A DNA stretch of 43,743 nucleotides from Xanthobacteraceae bacterium. GTDB taxonomy: Bacteria > Pseudomonadota > Alphaproteobacteria > Rhizobiales > Xanthobacteraceae. The stretch spans positions 1-43,743 of the forward strand of contig JAQGJU010000118.1 in assembly GCA_028290465.1 (NCBI GenBank), given 5' to 3'. A program made the translations under genes and the position numbers. This document shows positions 26,142 through 34,970 of this stretch, one piece after another (positions within the stretch are counted from its first letter, which is position 1; every line of letters begins with the position of its first letter). The notes beneath the pieces were generated by a model that searched no databases, was not told the origin of the DNA, and saw only the letters and a program-made list of their open reading frames with translations.

Positions 26142-26167
26142 TTCAAAGTTCCTGTTATTTTCTTAGA

Positions 26168-26213
26168 CGCATTTTTTTCACGCGAACCGGTTCCCACTTC
26201 GCTTGAAAACGCT
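26168..26213. repeat. GCGTTTTC interspersed palindrome, full copy
   Basis: On the minus strand it reads GCGTTTTCAAGCGAAGTGG, then GAACCGGTTCGCGTGAAAA and an A-rich end with ATGCG. The arms are partly complementary (GCGTTTTC... / ...GAAAAAAATGCG; ACCGGT at the centre). A second full copy lies at 37725-37768 and a degenerate one at 8696-8720. It lies between the TTT and crotonase genes. Repeats of this type are scattered through Bradyrhizobiaceae genomes (from memory). Confidence 0.8.
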
Positions 26214-26218
26214 GTGTT

Positions 26219-27205
26219 CTAATTCGGCGTGATGCCGGCGGCCTTGATCAACTTCGCGTTGGATTCGATCTCGGTCTTGATGAACGCGTCATAGGCGGCC
26301 GGCGTCAGCGGCATCGGATTGGCGCCAAGCTTCTTGACGACTTCCTTGACGCTGGGCTCGGCGAGCGCCTTGACGATCTCGTCGTGCAGCCGCGTGACGA
26401 TGTCCTTCGGCACACCGACCGGCGCGAAAGCGCCGATCCAGAAGATGTATTCGGAGTCCGGATAGCCGGCCTCGCGCGTCGTCGGCACGTCGGGCAGCGC
26501 GTCGTCGCGTTGCAGGCTGCTGACCGCGAGGCCGTCGAGCTGCTTGGCCTGGATCAGCGGCACCGCGGTCAGCAGTGGCGCAAAGTAGAAATCCAACCGG
26601 CCGCCGAGCACTTCGCGCAGTGCTTCCGGCGCGCCCTTGAACGGAATATGTGTGACCTCGAAGCCGGCGCTGAGCCGGAAACGCTCGGCATTCAGGTGCG
26701 TGGCGGCGCCGACGCCGCCGGACCCGTAATTCAGCGAGCCCGGCTTTTCCTTGGCCTTGGCGACGAGATCCTGCACGTTCTTGAAGCGGCCGGGCGGCGC
26801 GACCAACACATTGGGAAATTGGCCTAATGGCACGATGCCGGCGAAATCGCGCACGGTGTCGAACGGCAGCTTGGTGTAGGTCGTCGGCACAATGGTGTGC
26901 ACCGACGAATTCACCAGCAGCGTATAGCCATCGGCGTCGGCCCGGGCCGCGATGCCCATGCCCAGCGTGCCGCCGGCGCCCGGCCTGTTCTCGAACACGA
27001 AGCTCTGGCCGATCTGCTTCGACACCTGCTCGAAGATCGGGCGCGCGATGGTGTCGATGGCGCTGCCGGCCGGAAACGGCACGATCAACCGGATCGGCTG
27101 CCGGGTCGGCCAAATCTGTGTAGAGCTCTGTGCCGATGCTTGATGGGGCGCGGCGAACGTGCCGGCCAGCAGCAGCGCGCCGGCTATGAGACGTCGAGTA
27201 ATCAC
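26219..27205 (-). CDS. tripartite tricarboxylate transporter substrate-binding protein (Bug family)
   Basis: Periplasmic binding protein of the TctC/Bug type, 328 residues. Signal peptide at 1-25 (ending SAQS), then WPTRQPIRLIVPFPAGSAIDTIARP, the family hallmark, ENRPGAGGTLGMGIAARADADGYTLL, and the end with AYDAFIKTEIESNAKLIKAAGI. The membrane subunits TctA and TctB are not nearby, which is common for these orphan proteins; the ligand is usually an organic acid. It is upstream of the crotonase on the same strand. Confidence 0.93.
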   Translation of the reverse strand: MITRRLIAGALLLAGTFAAPHQASAQSSTQIWPTRQPIRLIVPFPAGSAIDTIARPIFEQVSKQIGQSFVFENRPGAGGTLGMGIAARADADGYTLLVNSSVHTIVPTTYTKLPFDTVRDFAGIVPLGQFPNVLVAPPGRFKNVQDLVAKAKEKPGSLNYGSGGVGAATHLNAERFRLSAGFEVTHIPFKGAPEALREVLGGRLDFYFAPLLTAVPLIQAKQLDGLAVSSLQRDDALPDVPTTREAGYPDSEYIFWIGAFAPVGVPKDIVTRLHDEIVKALAEPSVKEVVKKLGANPMPLTPAAYDAFIKTEIESNAKLIKAAGITPN

Positions 27206-27325
27206 GGCATTTCTCCCAGCAGCGCACGGTGTGCGATTGTTTTTAAGGGCCGGATGTGATTCCGAGCCCGGCCGTCTTGGCGCCTATGAACCCGACGGCC
27301 CGCCAACTGTAAAGCCGGCGCCCGG

Positions 27326-27445
27326 TCAGGGCTTGAATCCGGTGCCGTTGCAGCGCTTGCAGCGCACAACCTTGTCGCCGTTCTTCAACAAGCCCTTGCC
27401 TTCGCAGTTCTTGCATTTCTCTTTTTTCTTGGCCGGTTTTTTCAT
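27326..27445 (-). CDS. 39-residue zinc-motif protein
   Basis: Starts at ATG 27445 (MKKPAKKKEK). Two CxxCxGxG units, CKNCEGKG and CKRCNGTG, are spaced by ten residues, exactly like one zinc centre of the DnaJ cysteine-rich domain. The N-terminus is Lys-rich. The open frame extends upstream to 27565, but those residues are not protein-like. It is divergent from the TRAP operon and follows no obvious operon. Probably binds one zinc; function unknown. Confidence 0.75.
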   Translation of the reverse strand: MKKPAKKKEKCKNCEGKGLLKNGDKVVRCKRCNGTGFKP

Positions 27446-27491
27446 CGGATAGCCTCTTGGGGCGGCAGGATGGCGCGGCGCACAGGGCAAA

Positions 27492-27523
27492 TTGACTCCG
27501 TGCCTTTGGAAGTCTTTTATACT
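27492..27523 (+). promoter_or_regulatory. candidate promoter of the TRAP operon
   Basis: TTGACT (27492) and TATACT (27518), each 5 of 6 to consensus, but 20 nt apart, longer than the usual 17. The region is AT-rich against the GC-rich surroundings and lies 43 nt before the dctP ATG, which has GGGGAG about 7 nt upstream. Confidence 0.4.
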
Positions 27524-27565
27524 TAAAATAATGAGCTTAGGCCAGTTCAGCACAGGGGAGTTCAC

Positions 27566-28531
27566 ATGAGCCTTAAAGCCGTTTCAACCATCGCCGCGCT
27601 GGCGCTGGCCGCCCTCGCGGCCCCGGCCGCCGCCCAGGAGGTCACGCTACGGGGCGTGACTTCGTTCGCGGAAGGGACGCAGTTCTCCAAGAATTTCGAG
27701 CGGTTCATCGAAAAGGTGAACAAGGACGGCAAGGGCGTCGTCCAGATCAACTATATCGGCGGGCCGCGCGCGATGCCGCCGTTCGAGGTCGGCAATGCGG
27801 TGCGCTCGAAAGTGGTCGATATCGCCAATGTGACCGGCGCGTTCTACACCAACCTGATGCCGGAGGCCGACGCCTTCAAGCTGATGGGCAAGCCGATGTC
27901 CGAGCAGCGCAAGAACGGCAGCTGGGCGCTGATCAATGAGTTGCATAACCAGAAGCTTAATTCGTATTTCCTGGCACGGCAGTTCCACAACGTGCCGTTC
28001 CACATCTACCTGAACAAGAAGATCGACAAGCCGGACTTCACCGGCCTGAAAATCCGCGTCACGCCGGTCTATCGCGATCTGGTGCAGGCGCTGGGCGGCA
28101 CGCCGATCACCACGCCGCCGGGCGAGGTCTATACCGCGTTGGAACGCGGCGTCGCCGACGGTTACGGCTGGCCGGTCAGCGGCATCTTCGATCTCGGCTG
28201 GGAGAAGGTCACCAAGTTCCGCATGGAGCCGGCGTTCTACAGCGTCGAGGTCAATGTGCTGGTCAACCAGGATGTCTGGAAAGGCCTGAACGACGCACAG
28301 CGCAAGGTGCTGAGCGACGCGGCATTATGGCTGGAAGGCCTCGACAGCGAGAACGAAGCCGTGATCGCGTCGGAGCGCGAGCGCCAGACCAAGGCCGGCA
28401 TCCAGCCGATCGAGTTCTCGCCGGACAGCGCCAAGGCGTTCCTGGCCAAGGCCAACGATGTCGCCTGGCAGGCGGTCATCGCCAAGTCGCCCGAAACCGG
28501 CAAGAAGCTGCGCGAACTCGCCGGAAACTGA
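27566..28531 (+). CDS. dctP: TRAP transporter substrate-binding protein, DctP family
   Basis: Periplasmic receptor of a sodium-driven TRAP carrier, 321 residues. Signal peptide at 1-23 (ALAALAAPAAAQE). FTGLKIRVTPVYRDLVQALGGTPITTPPGEVYTALERGVADGYGWP is the DctP core, containing the conserved Arg that binds the ligand carboxylate (IRVTP). The two membrane genes follow, so the set is complete. Ligand probably an organic acid, unspecified. Confidence 0.92.
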   Translation: MSLKAVSTIAALALAALAAPAAAQEVTLRGVTSFAEGTQFSKNFERFIEKVNKDGKGVVQINYIGGPRAMPPFEVGNAVRSKVVDIANVTGAFYTNLMPEADAFKLMGKPMSEQRKNGSWALINELHNQKLNSYFLARQFHNVPFHIYLNKKIDKPDFTGLKIRVTPVYRDLVQALGGTPITTPPGEVYTALERGVADGYGWPVSGIFDLGWEKVTKFRMEPAFYSVEVNVLVNQDVWKGLNDAQRKVLSDAALWLEGLDSENEAVIASERERQTKAGIQPIEFSPDSAKAFLAKANDVAWQAVIAKSPETGKKLRELAGN

Positions 28532-28544
28532 AGCTCACCATCAA

Positions 28545-28568
28545 GGGCGCCGGGATCACCCGGCGCCC
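28545..28568 (+). promoter_or_regulatory. intercistronic hairpin between dctP and dctQ
   Basis: GGGCGCCGGG, loop ATCA, CCCGGCGCCC: ten perfect pairs, all G-C, 13 nt after the dctP stop. No T-run follows. It should protect the upstream dctP message or reduce read-through to the permease genes. The same arrangement occurs after livK. Confidence 0.75.
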
Positions 28569-28584
28569 CAAGGATCATCACACC

Positions 28585-29097
28585 GTGCAGCGGATATCCG
28601 GCGCGTTCGGGCGGCTCTATGATTTTCAGGCAGTCGTCGCGGCGCTGACGCTGCTCGGCATGGTGATCATCGTCACCGCCGACATCGTGCTGCGCAACGC
28701 CACCAATTTCGGTTTCGTGTGGGGCAACGAAGTCACCGAATACGCGCTCTATCTGATCACGCTGCTGACGGCGCCGTGGCTGTTGCGGCGCGGCCAGCAC
28801 ATCCGCGTCGACCTGCTGTTGACCACCCTGCCCCGCACCGCCGCCTGGCTGGTCGAGGCCGTCGGCGACATTCTCGGTTTCGCCGTCTGCGTGATGATGG
28901 TCCGCCTCGGCTGGCTGATGACATTCGAGGCCTGGCGGCTCGGCTCGATCACCATCAAGAACCTCGTATTCCCGGAATGGTGGCTGCTGGCGCCGGTGCC
29001 GGTGACGTTCCTATTGCTCGCCATCGAGTTCATTTTCCGCTTCCACCGCCTGATGCAGAGCCGCGAGCGCCGGGAGGAAGCGACCTCGGTCGCGTGA
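28585..29097 (+). CDS. dctQ: TRAP transporter small permease, DctQ family
   Basis: 170 residues with four membrane helices (about 16-36, 50-68, 88-110 and 129-150). Conserved elements: VTADIVLRNATNFGFVWGNEVTEYAL and WLLRRGQHIRVDLLLTTLP. The frame is open well upstream into dctP, but that part is an out-of-frame shadow; I place the start at GTG 28585, with AAGGA about 13 nt upstream. Four nt separate its stop from dctM. Confidence 0.85.
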   Translation: MQRISGAFGRLYDFQAVVAALTLLGMVIIVTADIVLRNATNFGFVWGNEVTEYALYLITLLTAPWLLRRGQHIRVDLLLTTLPRTAAWLVEAVGDILGFAVCVMMVRLGWLMTFEAWRLGSITIKNLVFPEWWLLAPVPVTFLLLAIEFIFRFHRLMQSRERREEATSVA

Positions 29098-29101
29098 CGT
29101 C

Positions 29102-30421
29102 ATGGGATGGGGTGAAGCCAGCGTTCTTCTGTTCGGCGGTCTCGTCGCCCTCATGGCGCTCGGCTTGCCGGTGGCGTTCGCCTTCCTGGCGATCAACATC
29201 GTCGGCGCGGCGATCTATCTCGGCGGCGAAGCCGGCCTGATCCAGTTCACCCGCAATGCCGTGCAGTCCGTCACCGCGTTCGCCCTGACGCCGATTCCGT
29301 TCTTCGTATTGATGGGCGAAGTGCTGTTCCAGTCCGGCGTCGCCATGAAGGCGATCGACGCCTTCGCGTTGTTGATCCGCCGCGTGCCGGGCCGCCTGTC
29401 GGTCATCGCCATCGTGGCCGGCACGGTGTTCTCGGCGATCTCCGGCTCGACCATCGCGACCACGGCGCTGCTCGGCACCCTGATGGTGCCGACCATGCTG
29501 GCGCGCGGCTACCATCCCAGCATGGCGATGGGGCCGATCATCGGCATCGGCGGCGTCGACATGCTGATCCCGCCGTCCGCCCTCACGGTGCTGCTCGGCA
29601 GTCTCGCCGGCATTTCGATCAGCGGCTTGCTGGTCGGCGGCATCGTGCCCGGCCTGATGATGAGCGCGATGTTCCTCGGCTACATCCTGCTGCGCTGTTA
29701 TCTCAATCCGGCGCTGGCGCCGGTCGAAAACCTTGAGGCGGTGCCGGGATTCTGGGAACGCTGGCGGCCGTTTTTCACTTACGTTCTGCCGCTGCTGCTG
29801 ATTTTCAGCCTGGTGGTCTGGGTGATGTCGGCCGGCTGGGCGACGCCGACCGAGGCCGCCGCGATCGGCGCCGCCGGCACCATATTGGCCGCGATGCTGT
29901 ATCGCAGCCTGACGGTCGACAATCTGATGAAGGCGCTGATCGGCACCGTGGCGATTTCAGGCACGATCCTGTTCATCATCATGGGCGCGACGACGTTCTC
30001 GCAGGTGCTGAGCTTTTCCGGCGTGGTCAACAGCATTGTCGGCCTGATCGCCCAGCAGGGCCTGAGCACGATGACCGTGCTGGTCGGCATGATCGTGATC
30101 CTGATCTTCCTCGGCTGCTTCGTCGATCAGGTGTCGATGATGCTGATCACGCTGCCGTTCTTCATGCCGTTGGTGGCCAAGCTGAACATCGATCCGATCT
30201 GGTTCGGCGTGATGTTCCTGATCTGCATGCAGCTCGGCCTGCTGCATCCGCCGTTCGGCCTGTTGCTGTTCACCATGAAGGGCGTCGCGCCGCCGCACAT
30301 TACCATGAACCAGATCTATATCGCGGCTCTGCCCTATGTCGGGTTCGCGTTTCTGGTGCTGTTCATGATCCTGTTCTTTCCGCCGATCGCGACCTGGCTG
30401 CCGAGATTGCTCGGAAGTTAG
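29102..30421 (+). CDS. dctM: TRAP transporter large permease, DctM family
   Basis: 439 residues, about 12 hydrophobic segments; the transport channel. Signatures: LPVAFAFLAINIVGA, PIPFFVLMGEVLFQSG, AGTVFSAISGSTIATTALLGTLMVP (family motif), IPPSALTVLLGSLAGIS, and QLGLLHPPFGLLLFTMKGVAP. Completes the DctPQM set. Its end faces the metallophosphoesterase gene across a hairpin-forming repeat. Confidence 0.94.
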   Translation: MGWGEASVLLFGGLVALMALGLPVAFAFLAINIVGAAIYLGGEAGLIQFTRNAVQSVTAFALTPIPFFVLMGEVLFQSGVAMKAIDAFALLIRRVPGRLSVIAIVAGTVFSAISGSTIATTALLGTLMVPTMLARGYHPSMAMGPIIGIGGVDMLIPPSALTVLLGSLAGISISGLLVGGIVPGLMMSAMFLGYILLRCYLNPALAPVENLEAVPGFWERWRPFFTYVLPLLLIFSLVVWVMSAGWATPTEAAAIGAAGTILAAMLYRSLTVDNLMKALIGTVAISGTILFIIMGATTFSQVLSFSGVVNSIVGLIAQQGLSTMTVLVGMIVILIFLGCFVDQVSMMLITLPFFMPLVAKLNIDPIWFGVMFLICMQLGLLHPPFGLLLFTMKGVAPPHITMNQIYIAALPYVGFAFLVLFMILFFPPIATWLPRLLGS

Positions 30422-30435
30422 GCGGCACTTAACCC

Positions 30436-30532
30436 GTAGGGTGGGCGAAGCGAAGCGCGCCCACTAGTCGCACCAAGCCAGCGTGGAGATCCCAAGGTGG
30501 GCGCGGCGCTGACGCGCCTTCGCCCACCCTAC
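30436..30532. repeat. GTAGGGTGGGC inverted repeat between convergent genes
   Basis: Begins GTAGGGTGGGCGAAG and ends CTTCGCCCACCCTAC, 15 perfectly complementary bases, with a second internal GGTGGGCGCG segment. It lies between dctM and the convergent metallophosphoesterase gene, 15 nt and 17 nt from their ends, and could act as a two-way transcription terminator. The repeat family is widespread in Hyphomicrobiales (from memory). Confidence 0.8.
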
Positions 30533-30549
30533 GTGCCGCGAATATAGCG

Positions 30550-31371
30550 TCAGGCCGCAACCGCCGTCCGCCATCTTCCATCAACAAACCGATACGCCGC
30601 CGCCCGGACTTCGTGAAAGCCCCGACCGGCGCCCCAACACATCACCCGCACAGTCACGACATCGCCGTCGATCTCGATCAGGTTGTAGCTGTTGCCTTCG
30701 AGCTCCCGCGTGCGGGTCGAGATCGCCGTGCCGGCATGCAGGATCAGCACCGCGCCGCGGCCGCCGATCTCGGTCGGCAGGTCGCCGGCCATCGCGCGAT
30801 GATAATGGCCGGACAGCAGCAGATGAATGTCGGCGGCCGCGATCGCGCCCAGCGCCAGCGCCGACCGGCCGGCCAGCCGGCGCTCCGCCTCGCCTTCCGG
30901 CATGCCGAGCGGATGATGCGTGACCAGCGTCTTGAAGACGTGCGGCGCGACCTGCGCGAACACTTGACCGATGCGGGCGATCTGTTCGACCGACAAGCGG
31001 CCGTGCTTGCGGGTGAAGCTGCGCGCGGTATTGAGGCCGAGCACCGCGATCTCGTCGTCGCGGTACAGATCGCCGACCGCGCCGACCGGCTGAATGTGCC
31101 GGTCATAGCGCGCCAGCGGCCGCCAGAAACGATTGAACAGATTGAACAGCGGGACGTCATGATTGCCCGGCACCACCAGCTTCGGCGGCACCACGCGGTC
31201 GAGAAACTTGCGGGCCTGCGCGAATTCGCCATGGCGCGCGCGTTGCGTGAGATCGCCGCTGATCACCACCAGTGCCGGCGCCCGTTCGTTGACGCTGGTC
31301 AGCAGGTCTTCGGCGAGGAAGTCGCTATGCCGGCCGAAATGTAGGTCAGAGATCTGGGCGATGGTGCGCAT
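30550..31371 (-). CDS. calcineurin-like metallophosphoesterase (CpdA-type)
   Basis: 273 residues with the complete two-metal motif set: DLH (9-11), GDLTQ, GNHD, THHP and GHYH. Resembles cAMP phosphodiesterase CpdA and related enzymes, but the substrate cannot be told. Three nt after the diacylglycerol-kinase-like gene, so co-translated. It has no signal peptide; cytoplasmic. Confidence 0.9.
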   Translation of the reverse strand: MRTIAQISDLHFGRHSDFLAEDLLTSVNERAPALVVISGDLTQRARHGEFAQARKFLDRVVPPKLVVPGNHDVPLFNLFNRFWRPLARYDRHIQPVGAVGDLYRDDEIAVLGLNTARSFTRKHGRLSVEQIARIGQVFAQVAPHVFKTLVTHHPLGMPEGEAERRLAGRSALALGAIAAADIHLLLSGHYHRAMAGDLPTEIGGRGAVLILHAGTAISTRTRELEGNSYNLIEIDGDVVTVRVMCWGAGRGFHEVRAAAYRFVDGRWRTAVAA

Positions 31372-31374
31372 GGC

Positions 31375-32349
31375 TTAAGTGAGCGGCGCGGGCGCGAACA
31401 CGCGGAGCGAACCGGGTCGCGTGCGGTAATGCAACGGCGTGCGCATCACCTCGACTTCGCCATCGCACGCGACCGGCAGGCGGCTGGCATGCGCATCGAC
31501 ATCGGCTTTGGCTACTTTGAAAATGCGCAGGTCGTGTACTTGGTCGGTGCGCCCGAAGATCGCCCGAAGGCCGAGCCATATCAGGCCGAGGCGGCTTTGC
31601 GTCCGGGCCACGTAGACACACAGCTCACCGCCATCGAGGCGCTCGCGCTTGCCGAGCGCGCGCGGCGTGATCTGATATTCGTTGTTGCCGACGAACAATA
31701 ACGGGCTGCGATAGGGCTGCGTCGAGCCCGCCGCCTTGATGCGCAGCCGCCGTCGCGGAAAATGCTTCAGCGCGCGGAACGTCGCCGGAATCATGGCCAG
31801 CCATTTCGGCAGGCCGTGCAATACCCGACGTCGTTCGCGATCTTGCACCAGCATCGGATAAATCCCGACCGAGGAGTTATTGATGAAGGTGCGCCCGTTC
31901 ACCTCGCCGAGATCGACGGCCTGAACATATCCGGCCGCCATGATGGCGACGGCCTGATCGAGCAGAAGCGGAATTCCCACATCCCTGGCGAAATGATTGA
32001 GCGTACCCAGCGGCAGGATACCGAGCGGCACGCCGCAGCCGGCCAGCACACTCGCCACGGTGCCGATGCTGCCGTCGCCGCCGCCGACCGCGATGGCGTC
32101 CAGTTCGCCGCCTTTGACCTGAAGCAGCGCGTGCTCGGCGCCGGCCCGCAATTCGGCGCCGCTCAAGAACGTCAATGTCGCCGTCATGCCGTGCCGCGCA
32201 AAGGCGGCTTCGAGTTCGGCGCCCAGCTTCTCGTTCTCCAGCCGGGCGGCCGTGCCGGCGGCAGCGTTCAGCAGGACGGCAATTCTCAGGGCTGGCACGG
32301 AAGGCCTCTCGCGAATGGGAGCCGGCTGCGCTTGCGGGATATGTAACAT
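31375..32349 (-). CDS. diacylglycerol kinase-family lipid kinase
   Basis: 324 residues, DAGK catalytic domain: nucleotide loop GGGDGS at 89-94 and LPLGTLNHFARD at 112-123, then INNSSVGIYP; the C-terminal beta-sandwich domain follows. Phosphorylates a lipid such as diacylglycerol or a sphingoid base; which one is not clear. The usual N-terminal LLNAAAGTA starts near residue 26, so the first 20 residues are an extension. Between the PAP2 gene (97 nt upstream) and the phosphoesterase. Confidence 0.92.
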   Translation of the reverse strand: MLHIPQAQPAPIRERPSVPALRIAVLLNAAAGTAARLENEKLGAELEAAFARHGMTATLTFLSGAELRAGAEHALLQVKGGELDAIAVGGGDGSIGTVASVLAGCGVPLGILPLGTLNHFARDVGIPLLLDQAVAIMAAGYVQAVDLGEVNGRTFINNSSVGIYPMLVQDRERRRVLHGLPKWLAMIPATFRALKHFPRRRLRIKAAGSTQPYRSPLLFVGNNEYQITPRALGKRERLDGGELCVYVARTQSRLGLIWLGLRAIFGRTDQVHDLRIFKVAKADVDAHASRLPVACDGEVEVMRTPLHYRTRPGSLRVFAPAPLT

Positions 32350-32446
32350 GGCGGCAATCGAATGCGGGCTTTAGCGGCCCAAAAGTTGAACGCTCATGCT
32401 CTAACGCCCGACAGGACGAAGCGTTCGTTCCGTTTCGGCATTAGTC

Positions 32447-33160
32447 CTAAGACGCCTGCGGCGGATCGACCTGCCCTTCCTGCTGCAGGCGGGTCATTGC
32501 CACCCAGCAGATCAGCGCCCAGGCGGCGCCGATGCACCAGCCGGCCAGCACGTCGGTCGGATAATGCACGCCGAGATAGACCCGACTGACGCCGACCATG
32601 AAAGTCAGGATGATCGCCAGACACATCACATAGAGCCGCAGCCTTCGCGACTGCGTGGTCCGGCCCAGCAGCGCCGCGATGGTCAAATAGGTGATCGCCG
32701 ACAGCGCCGCATGGCCGCTCGGAAAGCTCGGAGTGAAAATGCGGGCGGTCGGCGCCACCAGATCGGGCCGCGGCCGGTTGAAGCCGAGCTTGAGCAGGCT
32801 GTTCAGCGCGACACCGCCAATGACGGCGACCAGCATCACCCAGGCCGCATCATGGCGGCCGATCAGGAACAGGTATGACACGACCACGAACAGCAGGATG
32901 CCGAGCACCGCGAAGCTGCCGAGTGCGGTGATGTCGCGGGCGGCCTCCTCAATCCAGACCGGACCGATCGGATCGGACAGGTCGGCCGGATTGCGGAACC
33001 AGAGAATGATGTTGCGGTCGAAGGCCGGCGTGGATTGCTCCAACACGTCTTCGGCGATCAGGCCGAATACCAGCAAGAGCCCCGCGATCGCCAATACCGT
33101 CACCAGCAACTTGGTCTCGATGCCCCGGAATCGTGCGATCTGCCGTTGGACTGCTTTCAT
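32447..33160 (-). CDS. PAP2-family membrane phosphatase
   Basis: Lipid phosphate phosphatase, 237 residues from ATG 33160 with GAGAG upstream; a TTG at 33184 is possible. About six hydrophobic segments. All three PAP2 motifs are present: KLGFNRPRP, FPSGHAALS and SRVYLGVHYPTD, with the two catalytic His and the Asp. Likely acts on phosphatidate, lipid A or undecaprenyl pyrophosphate. Its pairing with a lipid kinase suggests opposing steps of one lipid cycle (inference). Divergent from rimO. Confidence 0.92.
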   Translation of the reverse strand: MKAVQRQIARFRGIETKLLVTVLAIAGLLLVFGLIAEDVLEQSTPAFDRNIILWFRNPADLSDPIGPVWIEEAARDITALGSFAVLGILLFVVVSYLFLIGRHDAAWVMLVAVIGGVALNSLLKLGFNRPRPDLVAPTARIFTPSFPSGHAALSAITYLTIAALLGRTTQSRRLRLYVMCLAIILTFMVGVSRVYLGVHYPTDVLAGWCIGAAWALICWVAMTRLQQEGQVDPPQAS

Positions 33161-33411
33161 GTCGCTCTCGCCAAATACCGCCAAACGCCCCGTTATCTAA
33201 AGTCAAATCAATGACTTATCGTTCCATCTTAGCCCCCGGAATGAAGCCTTGTTGACCCTCCCGGCCGATAATCCTTCCCGGCCGCCGCAAAGCCGACTAC
33301 ATCCAGGGCCATCCAGTCCGGCTGCGCGGCGATGCGGTCCGCATTTTGATGCGGCCGACGAGCGGTATATGCCGGCCCGACGCAAGCCAATTCTCATTCC
33401 TGGCGGATATT

Positions 33412-34794
33412 ATGACGACCGACACGCACACGCAGCCTATTGCGCGACCGATTGCCGCCGACACGGCGGCCAGCCCCGGCAGCGCGCCCAAAGTGAGCTT
33501 CGTCTCGCTCGGCTGCCCAAAGGCGCTGGTCGACAGCGAGCGGATTATCACGCGGCTGCGGGCCGAGGGCTACGAGTTGGCGCGCGGCCATGCCGGCGCC
33601 GATCTGGTAATCGTCAATACCTGCGGCTTTCTCGATAGCGCCAAGGCGGAATCGCTTGGCGCCATCGGCACGGCGCTGGCCGAAAACGGCAAGGTGATCG
33701 TCACCGGCTGCATGGGGGCCGAGCCGGAGAACATCACCGCGCAATATCCGGGCGTTCTGGCGATCACCGGGCCGCAGCAATACGAAAGCGTGCTCGACGC
33801 CGTGCACCGCGCGGTGCCGCCGCGCCACGACCCGTTCCTCGATCTGGTGCCGCCGGAAGGCATCAAGCTGACGCCGCGGCACTATGCCTATTTGAAGATT
33901 TCCGAAGGCTGCAACAACCGCTGCACGTTCTGCATCATTCCGAAACTGCGCGGCGATCTGGTGTCGCGGCCGGCCGGCGACGTGCTGCGCGAAGCCGAAA
34001 AGCTGGTGAAGGCCGGCGTGAAGGAACTGCTGGTCATTTCGCAGGACACCTCGGCCTACGGCATCGACATCAAATATGCGACCAGCCTATTCCAGGACCG
34101 CGAAGTTCGCGCCAAGTTTCTCGACCTGTCGCGCGAGCTCGGCACCCTCGGCGCCTGGGTGCGGCTGCATTACGTCTACCCCTACCCGCATGTCGACGAC
34201 GTCATTCATCTGATGGCCGACGGCACCGTACTGCCGTATCTCGATATCCCGTTCCAGCATGCGGCACCGAATGTGCTCAAGCGCATGAAGCGCCCGGCCT
34301 CGCAGGAGAAGCAGCTGGAGCGCATCCAGCGTTGGCGCGAAATCTGCCCGGACATCACGCTGCGCTCGACCTTCATTGTCGGCTTTCCGGGCGAGACCGA
34401 TGAAGATTTTGAGTTTCTGCTGAACTGGCTCGATGAAGCCCAGCTCGACCGTGTCGGTTGCTTCAAATACGAACCGGTGCGCGGCGCGCCCGCCAACGAT
34501 CTCGGCGACGCGGTGCCCGAAGAGGTCAAGGAGCAGCGCTGGCATCGCTTCATGAAACACCAGCAGGCGATCTCGGCGCGCCGCCTGAAGCGCAAGGTCG
34601 GCACCCGCCAGCAGGTCATCATCGACGAAGTCGGCCCGACCGTCGCCAAGGGCCGCACCAAGGGCGACGCGCCGCAGATCGACGGCGCCGTTTATGTGTC
34701 GAGCCGAAGGCCAATGCGGGTCGGCGAAATCGCCACCGTGAAGATCGAGCGCGCCGATGCGTATGATCTGCATGGCAGCGCGGTGGGGTTTTAG
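33412..34794 (+). CDS. rimO: ribosomal protein S12 methylthiotransferase
   Basis: Radical-SAM enzyme that adds a methylthio group to Asp89 of ribosomal protein S12. 460 residues from ATG 33412 (the open frame begins earlier). N-terminal Fe-S cluster cysteines are at 35, 71 and 100; the radical-SAM triad is CNNRCTFC at 167, 171 and 174. The C-terminal TRAM domain (QQVIIDEVG..., [12 protein letters not shown]) is complete. About 27 residues of extra N-terminal sequence precede the core. [12 protein letters not shown] matches RimO rather than MiaB. Confidence 0.95.
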   Translation: MTTDTHTQPIARPIAADTAASPGSAPKVSFVSLGCPKALVDSERIITRLRAEGYELARGHAGADLVIVNTCGFLDSAKAESLGAIGTALAENGKVIVTGCMGAEPENITAQYPGVLAITGPQQYESVLDAVHRAVPPRHDPFLDLVPPEGIKLTPRHYAYLKISEGCNNRCTFCIIPKLRGDLVSRPAGDVLREAEKLVKAGVKELLVISQDTSAYGIDIKYATSLFQDREVRAKFLDLSRELGTLGAWVRLHYVYPYPHVDDVIHLMADGTVLPYLDIPFQHAAPNVLKRMKRPASQEKQLERIQRWREICPDITLRSTFIVGFPGETDEDFEFLLNWLDEAQLDRVGCFKYEPVRGAPANDLGDAVPEEVKEQRWHRFMKHQQAISARRLKRKVGTRQQVIIDEVGPTVAKGRTKGDAPQIDGAVYVSSRRPMRVGEIATVKIERADAYDLHGSAVGF

Positions 34795-34812
34795 CGTCTA
34801 GATTAGTTGCCG

Positions 34813-34936
34813 CCTCATGGTGAGGAGCGCGGCCATTGGGCCGCGCGTCTCGAACCATGATTGATAGCCCCCAGGGGCCGGCCTACGTCCTTCGAGACGC
34901 GCTCAAGATGAGCGCTCCTCAGGACGAGGCCGGATT
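34813..34936. repeat. CCTCATGGTGAGGAGCGC interspersed repeat, copy A
   Basis: Starts CCTCATGGTGAGGAGCGC, passes GCGTCTCGAACCATG and a mid-part CCTTCGAGACGCGCTC, and ends GCTCCTCAGGACGAGGCCGG. The arms are mutually complementary, so it folds as a large branched hairpin. It matches copy B at 36233-36357 in the same orientation. It lies 35 nt before the beta-lactamase start and extends that open frame artificially upstream. A common repeat in Bradyrhizobium-type genomes (from memory). Confidence 0.85.
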
Positions 34937-34970
34937 GAACGTTAACATCGACGACAAGCGGCGGCCAAAT

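Noticed and set aside
28327-28584. Long N-terminal extension of DctQ
   Set aside because: It overlaps dctP out of frame and reads as Arg/Gly/Gln-rich non-protein; GTG at 28585 gives the normal DctQ N-terminus.
30436-30532. Possible CRISPR-like repeat array here and at 36141-36357
   Set aside because: Single inverted or interspersed repeats without regular spacers and without cas genes.
34836-34970. Upstream extension of the beta-lactamase reading frame
   Set aside because: Encoded mostly by interspersed repeat A; the signal peptide begins at 34971.
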